Shown here piece by piece: positions 22,492-34,260 of a DNA stretch of 64,000 nt. Origin of the DNA: Gelatoporia subvermispora B (lineage: Eukaryota > Basidiomycota > Agaricomycetes > Polyporales > Gelatoporiaceae); NCBI GenBank assembly GCA_000320605.2, contig KB445799.1:1281059-1345058 (forward strand). The letters run 5' to 3'. The position numbers were made by a program, and so were the translations under genes. The notes under the pieces were generated by a model. The model did no database searches and was not told the origin of the DNA. It saw only the letters and a program-made list of their open reading frames with translations. Numbering within the stretch: position 1 is the first letter of the stretch; each line of letters opens with the position of its first letter.

Positions 22492-23385
22492 TGGTTGGGC
22501 GAAGAAACCATATGAGCCGGCCGCGCCACACCGCCCGACGAGGGCTAGGACCACCACATCGAAGGTCCCAAGATCCTCCAGATCGTTGACACTAACTAAG
22601 ACGTCAAGCGCTGGTCCATCCACGCCGGGATCATCGAGCCCGTCGGCGTCCACCATGGAGTACGTTGGTTGTCTTTGTATTGCCTGCCGATCTCAATGAT
22701 GATGATTTAGCGTCCACGTCTTCGTGCACCGCCCGAACCATGGCTACACGGGACAAGTGATAGGATTCCCGAGCGCATTTGCAGCGTAAGTCATGAGTAG
22801 TGCCTACTGTTTCTCGCCCTTCGTGTCTAATACTTTGGAAAGATACATGCTGTCCGCTTCGTCAGAAGACTTTGAGAGGTGACACGTATGTGATGTCTCC
22901 GTCGATATCCTTGATACAGGAAAGGCCAGGGAGATTGATGCGTACGTCGTGGATCTTTGCATTGTGCTGAAGTACAGCTCCTAAGGACCCAACAATTCTC
23001 CTTCAGGACTCGCCTGGCTTCTCCCGAGCAGCACAGTCAGCACGGTATGACGTGCCAAATGCTCCTCCCGGGGACCACCACTGTGTGCGGACAGTGGATC
23101 GCACTCGATGACATCGAGGCGATCAACGCACACCTTCTGGGGCATTGGAACGCGTACGACAAGGACGACTCCGGTAGGCTTACTTGCAAGTGGAAGGGAT
23201 GTGACCATTCAATGGGATACCGGGCCTTAGCACAGAGCGAGTGGAAACGGCACATTAGGTCGCTGGCAGACCATCTCGGGGTGGACCGGAGACCCTGTCC
23301 AGTTTATGCTCCTGCCCATGGGCGAATTGGGTTGCAGTTTGCCAGTTACACAGGAGAATCTCGGAGAGCGCTGGCAGAATTTTGA
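22492..23385 (+). CDS. Cys/His-finger protein, copy A (5' end unresolved, third finger lost)
   Basis: Exons 22492-22659, 22711-22785 and 23007-23385 join with the same phase-2 intron pattern as copies B and C. The first exon is Ser/Thr/Pro-rich (KTSSAGPSTPGSSSPS), matching SSSSGPSTPGPSTPP in copy C. The last exon carries module 1 with exact spacing C-x10-C-x14-H-x3-H (residues CQMLLPGTTTVC...HLLGH). Module 2 follows as C-x4-C-x16-H-x6-H (CKWKGC...WKRHIRSLADH). Where the paralogues have module 3, this copy runs CPVYAPAHGRIG and then a short unrelated tail. A shifted frame nearby encodes QENLGERWQNFDDW, which resembles the paralogues' C-terminal ends. The gene is probably degenerate. The 221-nt intron before the last exon may hide another exon. 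DNA or RNA binding is inference. Confidence 0.6.
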
Positions 23386-25742
23386 CGACTGGTGTCGACC
23401 TTTTTTTTGGAATAGATGCAAATTTTGAGGATATTTCTGAGTACCTGTAGTGATGAAGAAGAGTCAGACCGCTGTGACTTTGCGGCTCAGTCAAGGGCGA
23501 TGAGCCAGAGGAAAAGCTTTTATTTACGGTTGACTCGGGGATCGCAGGCAACTGCCGTAACTGCCAACCGGGAGGTTGGTCTTCCAATCAATGTCATCTA
23601 CGGTCAGTCGTCAGTTTCATACTACGCAACACAAAAGACCCTGCAGCTGGCAAAGACTATCACTGAGAGGACTTCGGCTACTGATTATGTGGCGTACAAA
23701 CGAGGATTTGCTCTATCGTGCAGTGCTTGTGCCACCTCACGAATCACGATACTCTCGACTCGCCAGATGCCTACAAAGAAAGGGCGCACACTTTTCACTC
23801 GCATATAACATTTCCTAGACTAAAAGCTCTGGTTCTGCATCATCGTTCTGCCTTAGTTTCTTTGTGAAATGTCGCATCACGTTGACCACCAGGTGGCCGC
23901 GACATTCTAATCCGGAGCGAACATCCTTTTGCGGACTCTGCCGTTGCCGGTCAAAGTTCAACATAAAGATATGTTCACTCTCGAGTTGATAGAACGGCGG
24001 GGACACAGGGCATCAGGTGCACTAGGTGAATGAGGATAGGCGTATATGAAACACTGTGCGTCCATTAATTTTCATCCGTTCAAGGGGGCCTCGCAGGAAA
24101 CCCTGCTTGGAGAACCGTTGGAGACTGATGTAAGAACATAGCGATCCCCTGTCCATTGCACGAAGCCGCACGCGCCGTCTGATCACATTGTTGTCCCCCA
24201 AAGACTGAGGTCAAAGTTTATAGGACAAGGCTTGCAGTAATGAATGAATATGCGTGCGTAGAATGGCCGTTGCATTCTGTATGTCGAGTTGTCAGCGTGG
24301 GTGGAGAATTGACAGGCTTCTACTATATCGCAAGCATGCGCGAGGTGGCTCGCGAATTTTCTTGCACCGAACCCGAGGCTCCCAGCACACTAATCACTCA
24401 CCTGGACAACTCGCCGCGCTTCCTGACAGGTCGGCTAGCCTTTTGTCTCATGTACAAAGTTCATATGCCGCAGAAAATGCAGAGAAGATCGATCGACTGC
24501 ACAAGGTCCGGCAGCTTCAAAGCTATTCTTCAGAGTTCCTGAGCCATCCGGCCGCAGCTGGATCGTAGCGTGTGAGTACATACTATTCATTTGAAGCTTC
24601 ACTGGAGTGGCTACAGACTTCTAGAGATGATGTCTGTAGGTGTTCTGAGTTAACGGCTGATCGAGTGATCGTGTGGTACCATATGTTGAACCCTCGTTGG
24701 ACTTCTTGTGAATGCACCGTTCAAGTATGAGTGGGGAACTCAGACAATGGGGAAGGATGAGGAGAAAGAAAATGGTGGTGGGTATTATGCTGTCGCTTGT
24801 GCCACAGTGCCACTCACCTGTGCCACTCGATGGTGGCCAATACAGAGTTAGAGACCTGTCCTCGCACAGCTGCCATGTACTACCATCGACAGCGCTGCTC
24901 AACGTCACCTGCGCGGGGCTGCACGATAATAGCCTCCATGGCGGTCGTCGCGAGCATGTCGGCTAGGGCGCATCAGCGGCGTGCAGCATGTGCTGCTCGC
25001 TAGGGCGGACAAACTACTCTCTCGATTTGGGCTGATACGCCCGGCCCCCGACATGCGGCTGTATGCTAGGGCAATTTCTTCCGTGCACGGTGATGGCTGC
25101 CACAGCTGCCCAGAGCATAGATACTTCTTCCCGAACTTCCCGGCGAGCCCTGAACGGCAGAGAATGACCCGCGCATGTTCTGCACATGATCGTGTCGACG
25201 CGTCCGCATTTCAACCTCGCGTTCTTTGCACAAGTTTGTAACGGTTCACTTCTCAGTGGGCGGCTTAATTTTCCACTCTTGTTTCCTTCCACGTCGCTTC
25301 GCTCCCCCTTCCCTGCTGAGTGTTGTCAGATTTCCCCTCAAGTGCGCATCCAACACGCTTCTGCTCATCGTCCCTGTGCAAAATGGCGTAAGACAACTCA
25401 TTCGCTTGATCTTGCCCGTATAGCTCATCAATCGTGTAGCTGGAACCCTGCGAACTTCGGCCTGATAGAATATAAGGTGGTCGACAACGACGATACTTGC
25501 CCATCTATATTTCTGCGCGATCTCCTAGATGAAATCCAGGACGCCGAGCCATGCCAACCACCCTCTGAACGGTAACAGCCTTACTAATATGTCTGGCCGA
25601 ACACGGGCTTACTATGCTTTGCTCCAGGGTTTCGAGTACTCATGGCGATTCTCACCCAGTGATGGCGCCTTATCTTGATAGGTTAGTAATGGGCCTGTAT
25701 CTACAGCTCATTGACTGATGCGACTAATTATCGCGCCCACAG
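23386..25742. other. Mostly empty; possible 5' exons of copy B and one protein-like frame
   Basis: The + strand frame 24254-24568 ends in an amphipathic, helix-like tail (ENAEKIDRLHKVRQLQSYSS, then EFLSHPAAAGS) that looks protein-like, but I could not extend or identify it. A + frame ending near 25575 (FLRDLLDEIQDAEPCQPPSE) may be an upstream exon of the Cys/His-finger copy B. No repeats or RNA genes were noticed. Confidence 0.3.
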
Positions 25743-26939
25743 AACCACCAACGCACAGTCAGAAACAAGCACCTCCTCGGGTATTATCGTGGCAACAACT
25801 TCACCACGCAGAATCGACGCCGCCAACCGGTAAGAAGTGTCACATCTACTAACGTGCTGGTTTATCTAATACATCATGGCTAGACGAACACTGAATACGG
25901 CAAGAGGATCCAATTCGAAACGTTGGTAGGTTGCGCATCCCATCCCATCACCTCTGCCTCCTGCGCTGAGATACATCCCGCTGGCAGGAATCCGTACGGA
26001 CACAGGCCAGTCACCAGATCCGTGACGGCTTCGAAGAAGTTGATCTGTCCGGGTTCGTCGGAAACCTCCACGTCATCCGACCGATCTCTTCCTGGAACTC
26101 CAGATGTTTCTTCCTGCACACATCCGTAGGTCATGTCCCTGGGGCCTGCATAGAGGACTTCCACTTATTGATGAGTGCGCTAGCCGCAGCATCGCGAGGC
26201 ACGATACAATAGATAGCCTTACCCTTCATTGTGTACCAAACGAAGGCGCAGACGCTAGACCATGCATCAAATCTCGGAGGGCTCTGAGCCAGCACATGTC
26301 TGCGACTACCACGGGTTCTCAGAAAGAGATACAATCGGACATCATGTACGTTTGTTTTCTACGTGTGAGAACAATGTCGGATATGATTGACTTATCTGGA
26401 ACGTCAGAGCGCGCCCTGCGGCGCACAATCCTAAGACAAAGCAAGTGCGTTGTGAGATCATCGACCCGGGTACCAACTCGATATGCGGAACAATGATCTC
26501 GTGTGGCAACGCCACCGAGATCAAGAGTCATACTAATGCTCACTTCGCAAAAGCGAAGGAGTATTGGGAGGCCCAACACAAGGAGGGTTCGGAGAAGACA
26601 CCAAAGGTGCCGTCAATGTCACAAACGAAGCCGAAGACAAAGGTAAAGGCGAAGGGGCGGACGAAAAAGGCTAAGCTCTGCTTCAAGATGACTTGTACCT
26701 GGAAAGGCTGCAAGGCCGACCTCGCAAATAAGATGGCCGAGCCTGCACAGTGGAAAAAGCATATGATCACGCTTCCCACCCACTTTTCTCTGATGTATCA
26801 CTGCCCTGTTCAAGGATGCAGCGACGTTCAGCGCAGAGACGTGATGCCTCGGCATCTGAAAAAGCACAAGGAACTCTGTCCCCAGGAAGGCTGGAGGGCG
26901 AACCTGACGCCTTGGGCTCCTACACAGATCAGTAATTGA
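25743..26939 (+). CDS. Cys/His-finger protein, copy B (5' end unresolved)
   Basis: Exons 25743-25829, 25884-26125, 26259-26345 and 26408-26939 join cleanly; the intron before the last exon has the same phase (2) as in copies A and C. The N-terminal part is polar, with TRS and TSSSDRSLPGTP motifs that match the other copies. The last exon holds three Cys/His modules: C-x10-C-x14-H-x3-H (CEIIDPGTNSIC...HTNAH); then, after a Lys-rich linker (KPKTKVKAKGRTKKAK), C-x4-C-x16-H-x6-H (CTWKGC...WKKHMITLPTH); then C-x4-C-x11-H-x3-H (CPVQGC...RHLKKH). It ends QEGWRANLTPWAPTQISN. The fingers are unlike the classic TFIIIA linker type. A nuclear nucleic-acid-binding protein is the natural guess from the basic linker, but no function is shown. 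Upstream exons probably exist. Confidence 0.68.
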
Positions 26940-27354
26940 TATAGCAGTTGTATCGACGATGTTGTACGGGTGCATTCGCCCACTTGTGTTTTTTTGTCTT
27001 GTTCGTCCTGTTTTACGGTATTTCTGTATATTCGTTCGTATCTGCTTAGGTAGCGGTCTGTCATAGAAATATGTCGATCATATCATCACAATCACGGCTT
27101 CGCAGATGCGCTCTGACTCAGCCATCTCGCGTATGACTAGGTCCAATCATAATCCTTCCGGGGCTGAGGCCGAGGCTTCGCTCGCTCAAACGTCATTTTG
27201 TCGTAGGTGCGCCCAACACATGCTCTGAACATTCTGACCGCACACGAATGTCGTTTCTCGTGGCAAGCGATTAGAAACAGACGAAGGACGTGAGAGGTCG
27301 TACACAGCAAAGTCAAATAAAATATCCAAGCTCAAATTTGAGCATCATCATCAA
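26940..27354. other. Convergent intergenic region
   Basis: A ~415-bp gap between two 3' ends (+ strand copy B, - strand 7TM gene). T-rich after 26985, consistent with 3' UTR. No gene. Confidence 0.5.
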
Positions 27355-29198
27355 TCAGGCATCGTACGCATGATCGCTTGTGGTACAGGGGTCGCCCGTA
27401 ATATCAACGACCTCATCTGCTTTTCGTACCACTTCATTATTCTTTTGATGTGGTATGAGCTCCGGATCCATTGCTGAGCTCTCAAAATGTATAGAGGACA
27501 CAATGGTGGTCTTAGCTCTGCACAGATGGTGAGCAGATATAAGACAGAGACGGGAGCAGAAATGTCACCTTGGGACCGGAATCATGCTCTCAGTGAGGTT
27601 CCGGTGCATTCGGGTTGCGCATATCACGCTAATTACGACGCACGTGAGTATATACTCCTAGACTACGTACTCTTTGGACGACAGTATCATGCCCAATGAA
27701 GGCTCACAGTGTGACATCTATCCATATTCACGTGTGAAGTGGGATCAACGGAAAATTGAAGATAATGAACGTACAAGAGAGGGTGGGTGTCATCTATTGT
27801 CAAATTATGCCTGAGCACCCGGCTTCAAGGATCAACGAAGGTCATGTACGAACCAGGTTCATCACATCTGTTGCACAAATGACTATATCAGCCTGAATGA
27901 TACAGAGGTCAGCACTTATGTTCATTCACCATTAAAGTTGAGGCATGAAAGAAGCTGAGGTTCACGCATGAGCTGGATTATGCGTAGCCAAGTAGACTTT
28001 TACGCACGACAGGTGGTATGTAGGATAAAGTGGCGACAAAAGCCCATAGTATACCCTGAAGATACACATGTCAGTTGTGATTGCAGCTGCGTAGAGTGCT
28101 ACATCGTGCCTGATTTCGGAGTAGCTTATAAAGGGTGGTGGGTGCTCTCTGCATGATCAGTCCTACAACCATCAGCGCCAGGAGCAGCACGTCAGTTGCA
28201 AACGTCGTAATCAATTGCAATTGCATTCGTGACGTATCCGCGATGGTACATGACAGCGCGTCCGGATCCCAGCTGGCCGTGGCCTGGATGTAACAGAGGG
28301 AATGAGTAATGTTTCGGTCTTCGCATGCTTTGAATTGACTTCCGATACTCACCACAACGATATCTAACGATGCTTGCGTCAGGCTCACGTTCCTGAAGTC
28401 ACGGCTATTAGCTCACCATGTATCTGTATCCCAATATTTGCCACGAGTGCTGCTGATATGATGGCGAGGATGTAGTAGTTCCGGCGCCAGAATGCAAACC
28501 TACACAGAATCAGTGAGATAGATCATGGCTCATTGGACCGCGACGGTTGCTGGGGGCATGTCACATGACGTACGCTCGCAACGCAATCAACGACGAAGCG
28601 GAGTCCATTCCAACAAACGCAAACACCTGGGCAACGTCATCATGCAACGACAGGTAATTCTGTGATTATGGTGCAAAACAAACCTCTATGACCCTCTCCA
28701 ACGCCTGTCAATCGATGCTCTTAAGGAAAGCACCCACACAGATTCAGAGAGCGTGGACTCACCGAGCAATTTATCTCAGTAGTAGTATTGAAGATCACAA
28801 GTTGTCCAATGATAGCCAAAAGCACGCAGTAGCGGCTCAGCAGGTATAGCTATCGTGAAGATGGGACAAACTTGGTTGCAGACGAGGGGACTTTGATTGA
28901 GTAATTACTCGCACCAGTATCGGCCATTTCCAAGGGCGCTTGCCACAGTAGAAACTCCACTCGAAGTTCAATGTGAAGGCACACTCCCAGCTGCGTGAGT
29001 ATCACAATGGTGTAAGCTGGCAGATAAGGCGGCAGAGATAGCGTTTGGTCACCCACATATAGACACCGGCTACAGCATGCGTCAATCGAATAAGAGTCTC
29101 TAGAGGATGACATGGGTTAATGGCTCTTATGAAGAGAATATTATTCACAACGCACCACCCTCAGTAGCAATGACACTTGGGGCCTGCCAGTCAGTCAT
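27355..29198 (-). CDS. Seven-transmembrane protein of a common agaricomycete family
   Basis: About 13 short exons on the minus strand, starting MTDWQAPSVIATEG at 29198. Readable pieces in order: ETLIRLTHAVAGVYI|WECAFTLNFEW; FYCGKRPWKWPIL; YLLSRYCVLLAIIGQLV; VFAFVGMDSASSLIALRA; FAFWRRNYYILAIISAA; ATASWDPDALSC; LQLITTFATDVLLLALMVVG; LYKLLRNQ|GILWAFVATLSYIPP; ATRMHRNLTE; and a polar tail ending at TGA 27355-27357. Hydrophobic pattern and motifs match a large, uncharacterised basidiomycete 7TM family typified by NFEW..GKRPW near the N-terminus, TD.vLL..m..G and a late ATRMyR motif. Function is unknown; a receptor-like role is often proposed only from topology. One intron (28056-28109) begins with GC (see findings). 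Exact borders of two small middle exons are tentative. Confidence 0.8.
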
Positions 29199-29918
29199 CT
29201 TCAAAGCCCTGATACATGGGTCGAAAGCGAAAGCAAAGTAAAGAGCGCCGGGCTGCATCTTATATTGGCGATCCACGTGGGCTGCGCATCCTTCGGCTCC
29301 TGTTCAGTCAACATGCTATCCATCTTCGGGCTTGGGAGATCACACGGCCGACAGCGCATTCGCACCACAGCAAGTGTTACATCAGTGCATCGTCATTGTG
29401 GTGTCGGATGAACTTCCACATTGAGAATGGCGCTCACTTCGTGGCGCATTTGTCAGTGCTTGTATCCAGAGGTTGACCTCATTGAGACGGAGCTCGGATG
29501 CGGAAATGGTGTTGCGGTGGTTTGTTGGCATAGACACCGGCGGGTGGTTGACATCTATGTGCGGTGGCGATTGCCGGTGTCATCAAGCTCACAGATCTAT
29601 ATCCGCCCTGACGTGGTGATCACCCGACCAACTTCTGTGCGTCTTCATTTCGCGACTTATCATTCTTAAGGGGACTGACCACACTTTCACGCAGATCGCA
29701 TTTGCTCCATTACAACGTACAGGTACATCACGAGCGGAACAGGACGATCAGGTACTTCGTGATCGACACAGGATTGCCAGACCCTGATCCCGCTGTTGTG
29801 CAACATATCTTATCTCAGCGTTGCGAGCGCCTCGGAGGCTCAGTGTCCTGCGCCACGTTAATTCGATAGTCAGTAAACACGCACATACACTTCCTTCAAT
29901 AATGCGGCCTGTGAGGCA
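29199..29918. other. Intergenic, no supportable gene
   Basis: A 720-bp gap between the 5' end of the 7TM gene and the 3' end of the protease. It has short + strand frames (29216-29476, 29421-29669) without motifs. It probably holds the 7TM promoter and the protease 3' UTR. Confidence 0.45.
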
Positions 29919-31465
29919 CTAACCATTTGGTGCAAAGCCCATTCGTTGTCCTCCGATGTCCCAGACACTGTAGTAGTGCTTAAGCAAGCTTCCCCCGACA
30001 AGCTCCAGATCGGGGAACGAGTTGATGAGAGTCTGGCAGATAGTCGGGTCACTCTTGAACGGTCCTACGTTCAGCTCGCTGGTAGGGATGTTCAGATGGA
30101 AGACTTTGCTTCCTTCTCCGATAAAGGCGAAGTCAATCTCTGCCTTGAGCTCAGAGACCTTATCGCACGGGATCCCGAATGCACCCGGCTCAGCGGGGAA
30201 CGGCTTGATGTTAGGTGAGATGAGCGCGTTCATGGCCTAGCACATGATCTCAATCAACTTTCGAGGAGCAGAAGACATTGAACCGCACCTCAGTGGTGTT
30301 CTGATCGAACACAATATTACTCGTCCCACTATCGAAAATGATGCTCCTGTTCGATGCGAGCAAGGGCGTAGTCTTCCCGTTCACAGTGATACCTGGTGAG
30401 TCGAGCGCCCATTGCTCATCGGCCTCTGCGGAAAGCGGTGCAAAGGTCAGGGGTCCTAAGATGACCTCAAATTTAGTGGCGTTTCAGACGCGTGTCATCA
30501 GTCAAATGATTAACGTACCGATGAACTTGGACTCATCGAAGCCGCCCAAAGTCAGTTCGGCGTGTCCGACCGCCTTCGGCGTTAGCAGCATCCCAAAGAG
30601 CGCTGCAATCGTATCAATACCTAGTAAATCAGACCATGAGAAATTGGCATACCGGGCAAACCCTCCTCAATCAGCCCGCCAAAGAAGAATTCAGGGTCTG
30701 TGATTGACGACAAGCCTGTTGAACTGATTAATGGAGAAAGCTTGCATCATACTGAGCATGCCTACCCAGAATCCCACTGAACGGGTCAATGTCGAACGGT
30801 GCCGTCTGATTAATGATGGTGAAGAGCGATTGATTCTTGACCGTAAGACCGCCGACAGACACCGTATCAAAGCCGTTGCGAATTGTAAGAACGTAGTCAT
30901 TATCAACGACGGGGTCAACGCCAACACCAGTTGCGAAGTCAAGCTCGCTGACTTCATTCCCTTGAATGAAAGTGGAGCTCTTGGACGGATCGAATGCGAC
31001 CTGCCCCGCACATGGCGCGCCGCATTCAGTGCCTGACAACGACTCGGATGTGCTGTAGGTATTCGATGATGTATTTCATATACGCACTGTCAAATTCCAG
31101 CGTGAAGCTCCCGGTATCAAATACGACACTGATCGTCTGTGGCGGCGTTCCGACTACCCCGGTCGAACTTGATTAGCGCTATACTTGCAGGGGGGCCTTA
31201 GCGGTCGCTCACCGGAAATGTTGCCGAACCACCTAGGGGAGTATTCAGCACGCATCATATCTATTGTAGCTCGTGTCACGTACTGCAGATCGGTGTTGAT
31301 GAAGAAATCTGCCAGAGGGACATTCGTGGGCCCAAGGCTTCGCTTCCTCAGCGCCGCAACGTGACCTCTTGGTGCCTTACGAGCCGTCAGCTCAACTGGC
31401 TGAGGCGAAGCAACGACCAAGTAGGCCAAGCTCGTGATGATGAGAGAAAGGAGGACGATCGTCAT
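29919..31465 (-). CDS. Secreted pepsin-like aspartic protease (family A1)
   Basis: Multi-exon minus-strand gene. Exon 1 (31213-31465) begins with a classic signal peptide (MTIVLLSLIITSLAYLVVAS) followed by a basic propeptide. The 59-nt intron 31154-31212 leads to VGTPPQTISVVFDTGSF, containing the first catalytic Asp (DTG). Later exons give GTECGAPC..FDPSKSST, the family's flap-side region, then LTLGGFDESKFI, and the second catalytic Asp in SIIFDSGTSNIVFD (DSGTS). The end is YYSVWDIGGQRMGFAPNG, the usual A1 C-terminus, with TAG at 29919-29921. Both active-site motifs are intact. The enzyme should be secreted and cleave proteins at acid pH, as in many wood-decay fungi. A TATA element lies ~60 bp upstream of the ATG. 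Middle intron borders were not all fixed. Confidence 0.88.
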
Positions 31466-31522
31466 AGTTCAGTACGAAAGCTGATGCTTCGCCTTACTGA
31501 CGACAGCCGATGGACCTGTGGT

Positions 31523-31533
31523 ATATATACGTA
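31523..31533 (-). promoter_or_regulatory. TATA box of the aspartic protease gene
   Basis: The element GTATATATAC lies about 60 bp upstream of the ATG at 31465 and would place the transcript start near 31495. The element is nearly palindromic, but no gene follows on the + strand. Confidence 0.6.
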
Positions 31534-31639
31534 TGAGCAGACTCGCATGATTCGTGGCGGCAACGTCTCAGACGCACAAGATAAGCGCACTGTGTAAGAA
31601 TTCGCTGTGTGACCGGGTCGGATGCGACGACTTCGTCCA

Positions 31640-32240
31640 TTTTGAATCATGCGGACGGATGGGGTAGGCGATGGCTAGGGATGCTGGCACGTACTAGCAC
31701 TTACTTCGATGTTCCCAGACTGATCAGATCACAAATAGCTTAAACAAAGGCCGAGCAAGCCCTGCAGATGGAGGGGTTGTGCGGTACTGATGGCTCATTG
31801 GGACGTTGTGTACCTGTGCCCGAAGCGTCAATCACAGTAGCGCGTAATCAGACGGATGACTGCTTCCTACACCATTCCTCAGACCGGTGTTGAACGGCAT
31901 AGTAGGACTTAGACGGAGCACCAGGACGGGGCCCATGGTAGGAGGGTCTACAAGCGCAGCTGGCACGCAGTGTAGTCCGGTCGTGGCAACTGGGTCACAC
32001 CAGTAGAGGGCATCGGACCGCAAATTGGTACCTGTCTATGGCTGCGGGAGTGCCATGCGGTGACAGAGGTTGCTTCGGATTGCGGTCGCAGCTTGGTGGG
32101 TATACGGGGCACGTGGTGAATGGATGAGATGACAGCGCAGCGCGCAACTGTTCCAGCGCTCTCACGATTACAGCTGGTCTGATGGAAGCGCTGGTCTACT
32201 CGTCCGACAAAGAGCCGAAGTGAGAGACACTAGATGACCA
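31640..32240. repeat. Degenerate dispersed repeat, copy 1
   Basis: The stretch from about 31930 to 32225 matches 33330-33660 in order. Shared blocks include GGTCTACAAGCGCAGCTGGC (GTCTACAAGTGTAGCTGGTA in copy 2), CTTCGGATTGCGGTCGCA, GATGACAGCGCA and CAGCGCTCTCACGATTACAG. Neither copy encodes a recognisable protein. Copy 2 follows a retrotransposon-type primer-binding site, so these are probably leader fragments of an LTR element. Confidence 0.55.
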
Positions 32241-33243
32241 TCATTAGACCCCTTCGACTTGGTCAGAGATCCCAATCGGTACACATGTTGGGTACAAATT
32301 GTCAACCAAATTGGAATCTAAGTCACGACGCAGATATACATTTGTTGCACAGGCACTTTGAGGGTGCAAAAACACAGCTCCCGCAATGCTATCCTCTATG
32401 CGCTAGGCAGATTATAGGGCGCAATCTAGTATCAAGACATAGTTGGGATGCCCACCTCAGGTGGTGTCAATAGACCTGTCAGCATTCTAACTTGCATGTA
32501 AACGGATCCATGCGGTGTTCACCTTCAGTACAGACTGCCGCTTATAAATGTGGCGCCGGTTGTGACGTTAATTTCGCCTGCATCCAGGCAGCGTGCTTTC
32601 CTACATCGGAACCTGCGTATATTTCTGACTCGTGACGCGTGAACCTGGGTACACATTTGTGCCCACTCTCGTGGCGTGTCTATTTTGCTCAGCCGCTGTG
32701 CTATGTGTGTCGTTACATCAGGTGCACAAATCGATTTATGGCATGTCATACTCATATAATCATCTACAACTCCACTTCACTAGACCTCCGACATGAAGCC
32801 TCAATCCAACCCGCAGCAGCTCGATGTCGCATAGGAGAAAATACTCACTTATACGACTTGTGGCTACTTTTTACTGACGATCGATCTTCGTGCTTACGAA
32901 CTCAAGTTCTGCCCGCCTCCAGTTAGTCACTGTCCCTACTATACGCTGTAGTGGGGCATATGCACTTCAACTTCGAGTAACATCTCACTGACTTCATCAC
33001 ACATATTCGACGAACAGATATGTGACCGCCCCTGTGGTCCATGCTATTCCGCTGTACCATGGAGCTGCCGATCTCTTTGCTCGGTGGGTGGTCAACCCTC
33101 GTGCAGTGGTCGTAACCGCCGCATGTGTATCAGGCCACCTTATGGAGTCACATTATATGTAGCGCTCGCCGCAGTATTCTGGGCTTACGAAGACCACGTT
33201 GCGAGGGACGGGGCACTCGTAGGTGGTGATAGGTGTACCAGCA
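32241..33243. other. Region between repeat copies, possibly containing an LTR
   Basis: No gene is visible. The 3' end at 33243 reads ...GTGTACCAGCA, the CA expected at the end of an LTR, and is followed directly by a primer-binding-site match. The 5' border of such an LTR (TG...) could not be placed. Confidence 0.35.
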
Positions 33244-33255
33244 TGGTATCAGAGC
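33244..33255 (+). mobile_element. Copia-type LTR retrotransposon primer-binding site
   Basis: TGGTATCAGAGC is the 12-nt complement of the initiator tRNA-Met 3' end, the standard primer-binding site of many Ty1/copia elements. It lies immediately after a CA dinucleotide, as expected just inside a 5' LTR. No gag or pol is readable downstream, so only a decayed fragment remains. Confidence 0.55.
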
Positions 33256-33329
33256 AGAGCCCTATGTATTTCGTCCAATATAGCTGCGTATTGGCACAAT
33301 TTTAAACTGAATTCTAAGCCCTTGGTAGA

Positions 33330-33660
33330 AGGACCGTCTACAAGTGTAGCTGGTACGCGGGGTCTTGCAGTGTACTGTTGTACATCTGTGGCGGCTATAG
33401 CTAGATCTTTCAGAGGTTAGCAGAACAGTCGAATACAATGACCAAGGCTGCAATAGGGTGTCAAGCAGGCACAGAAATTACTTCGGATTGCAGTCGCAAC
33501 TTGCTGAGGGCATACGCGTATGGCTCGGCCGTTCTTGCGGTAGGTAGCGAACGAGGAGGATGACAGCGCAACTTGTAAGTAATCTCAGCGCTCTCACAAT
33601 CACAGCCGGTCGGTAGAAGCGCTGATCTACTCGCCTGAAGTGGACGCTGAAGCGAGATGC
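33330..33660. repeat. Degenerate dispersed repeat, copy 2
   Basis: The second copy of the ~300-bp repeat described at 31640-32240 starts about 75 bp after the primer-binding-site match. Similarity to copy 1 is patchy but collinear over the whole length. Confidence 0.55.
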
Positions 33661-34260
33661 ATGAGACAGTCGCCGGTAGAGCAATTCATTACGCAAGACA
33701 GCTATGGCATCGTCATCTTCGACCGGGATGACGTCCGCGCTGTAATGGAATTGATTTGTTCAATTGCGTCGCTTGTCGATCAGCTCGAAGCTCTGCGACG
33801 GATCGAAAGGCGCTTATCCGACGCAGGGTTCCTCGCACCGCGTGCCTGATCTTTCGAAGTAGGCACCGCATCTATAGCAGACGACCGAAGTTGGCAGCGC
33901 GCACTGAAGAATTTTCCTGTAGGACGTACAGTACAGGGGTTTGAGACGGCAAGTCCAACAGCTCGCATCAACATTGATCATGAACTAGTCGAGCTCCCAC
34001 GTCTCTTGCCATTTCCCGCAGCGCACGGTACACTCATATATCCACCCAGCTGTATTCTTTCTGTACCTCGTCGGCAACATCATGCAGATCGTCACACGAT
34101 CAGTGATCGCGCTCCATGTCTCGATGTTTATCAATGCACAAAGTATCAGAATTAATCACGGGTTTCGGTATAGAATACAGCGTAAATTGATATGTGGCCC
34201 TCGATTCTGTCTTGTAGAGAGAGGTCCAGATTGCCTCTTCCCCGACCACGTTGCAAGGAT
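33661..34260. other. Intergenic, no supportable gene
   Basis: A 69-codon + strand frame at 33640-33849 has no recognisable motif. The remainder precedes the 3' end of the transporter gene. Confidence 0.4.

Noticed and set aside
24254..24568. Protein-like + strand frame ending EFLSHPAAAGS
   Set aside because: The tail looks like a helix, but no start, partner exon or family could be found, so it is only mentioned under the intergenic region.
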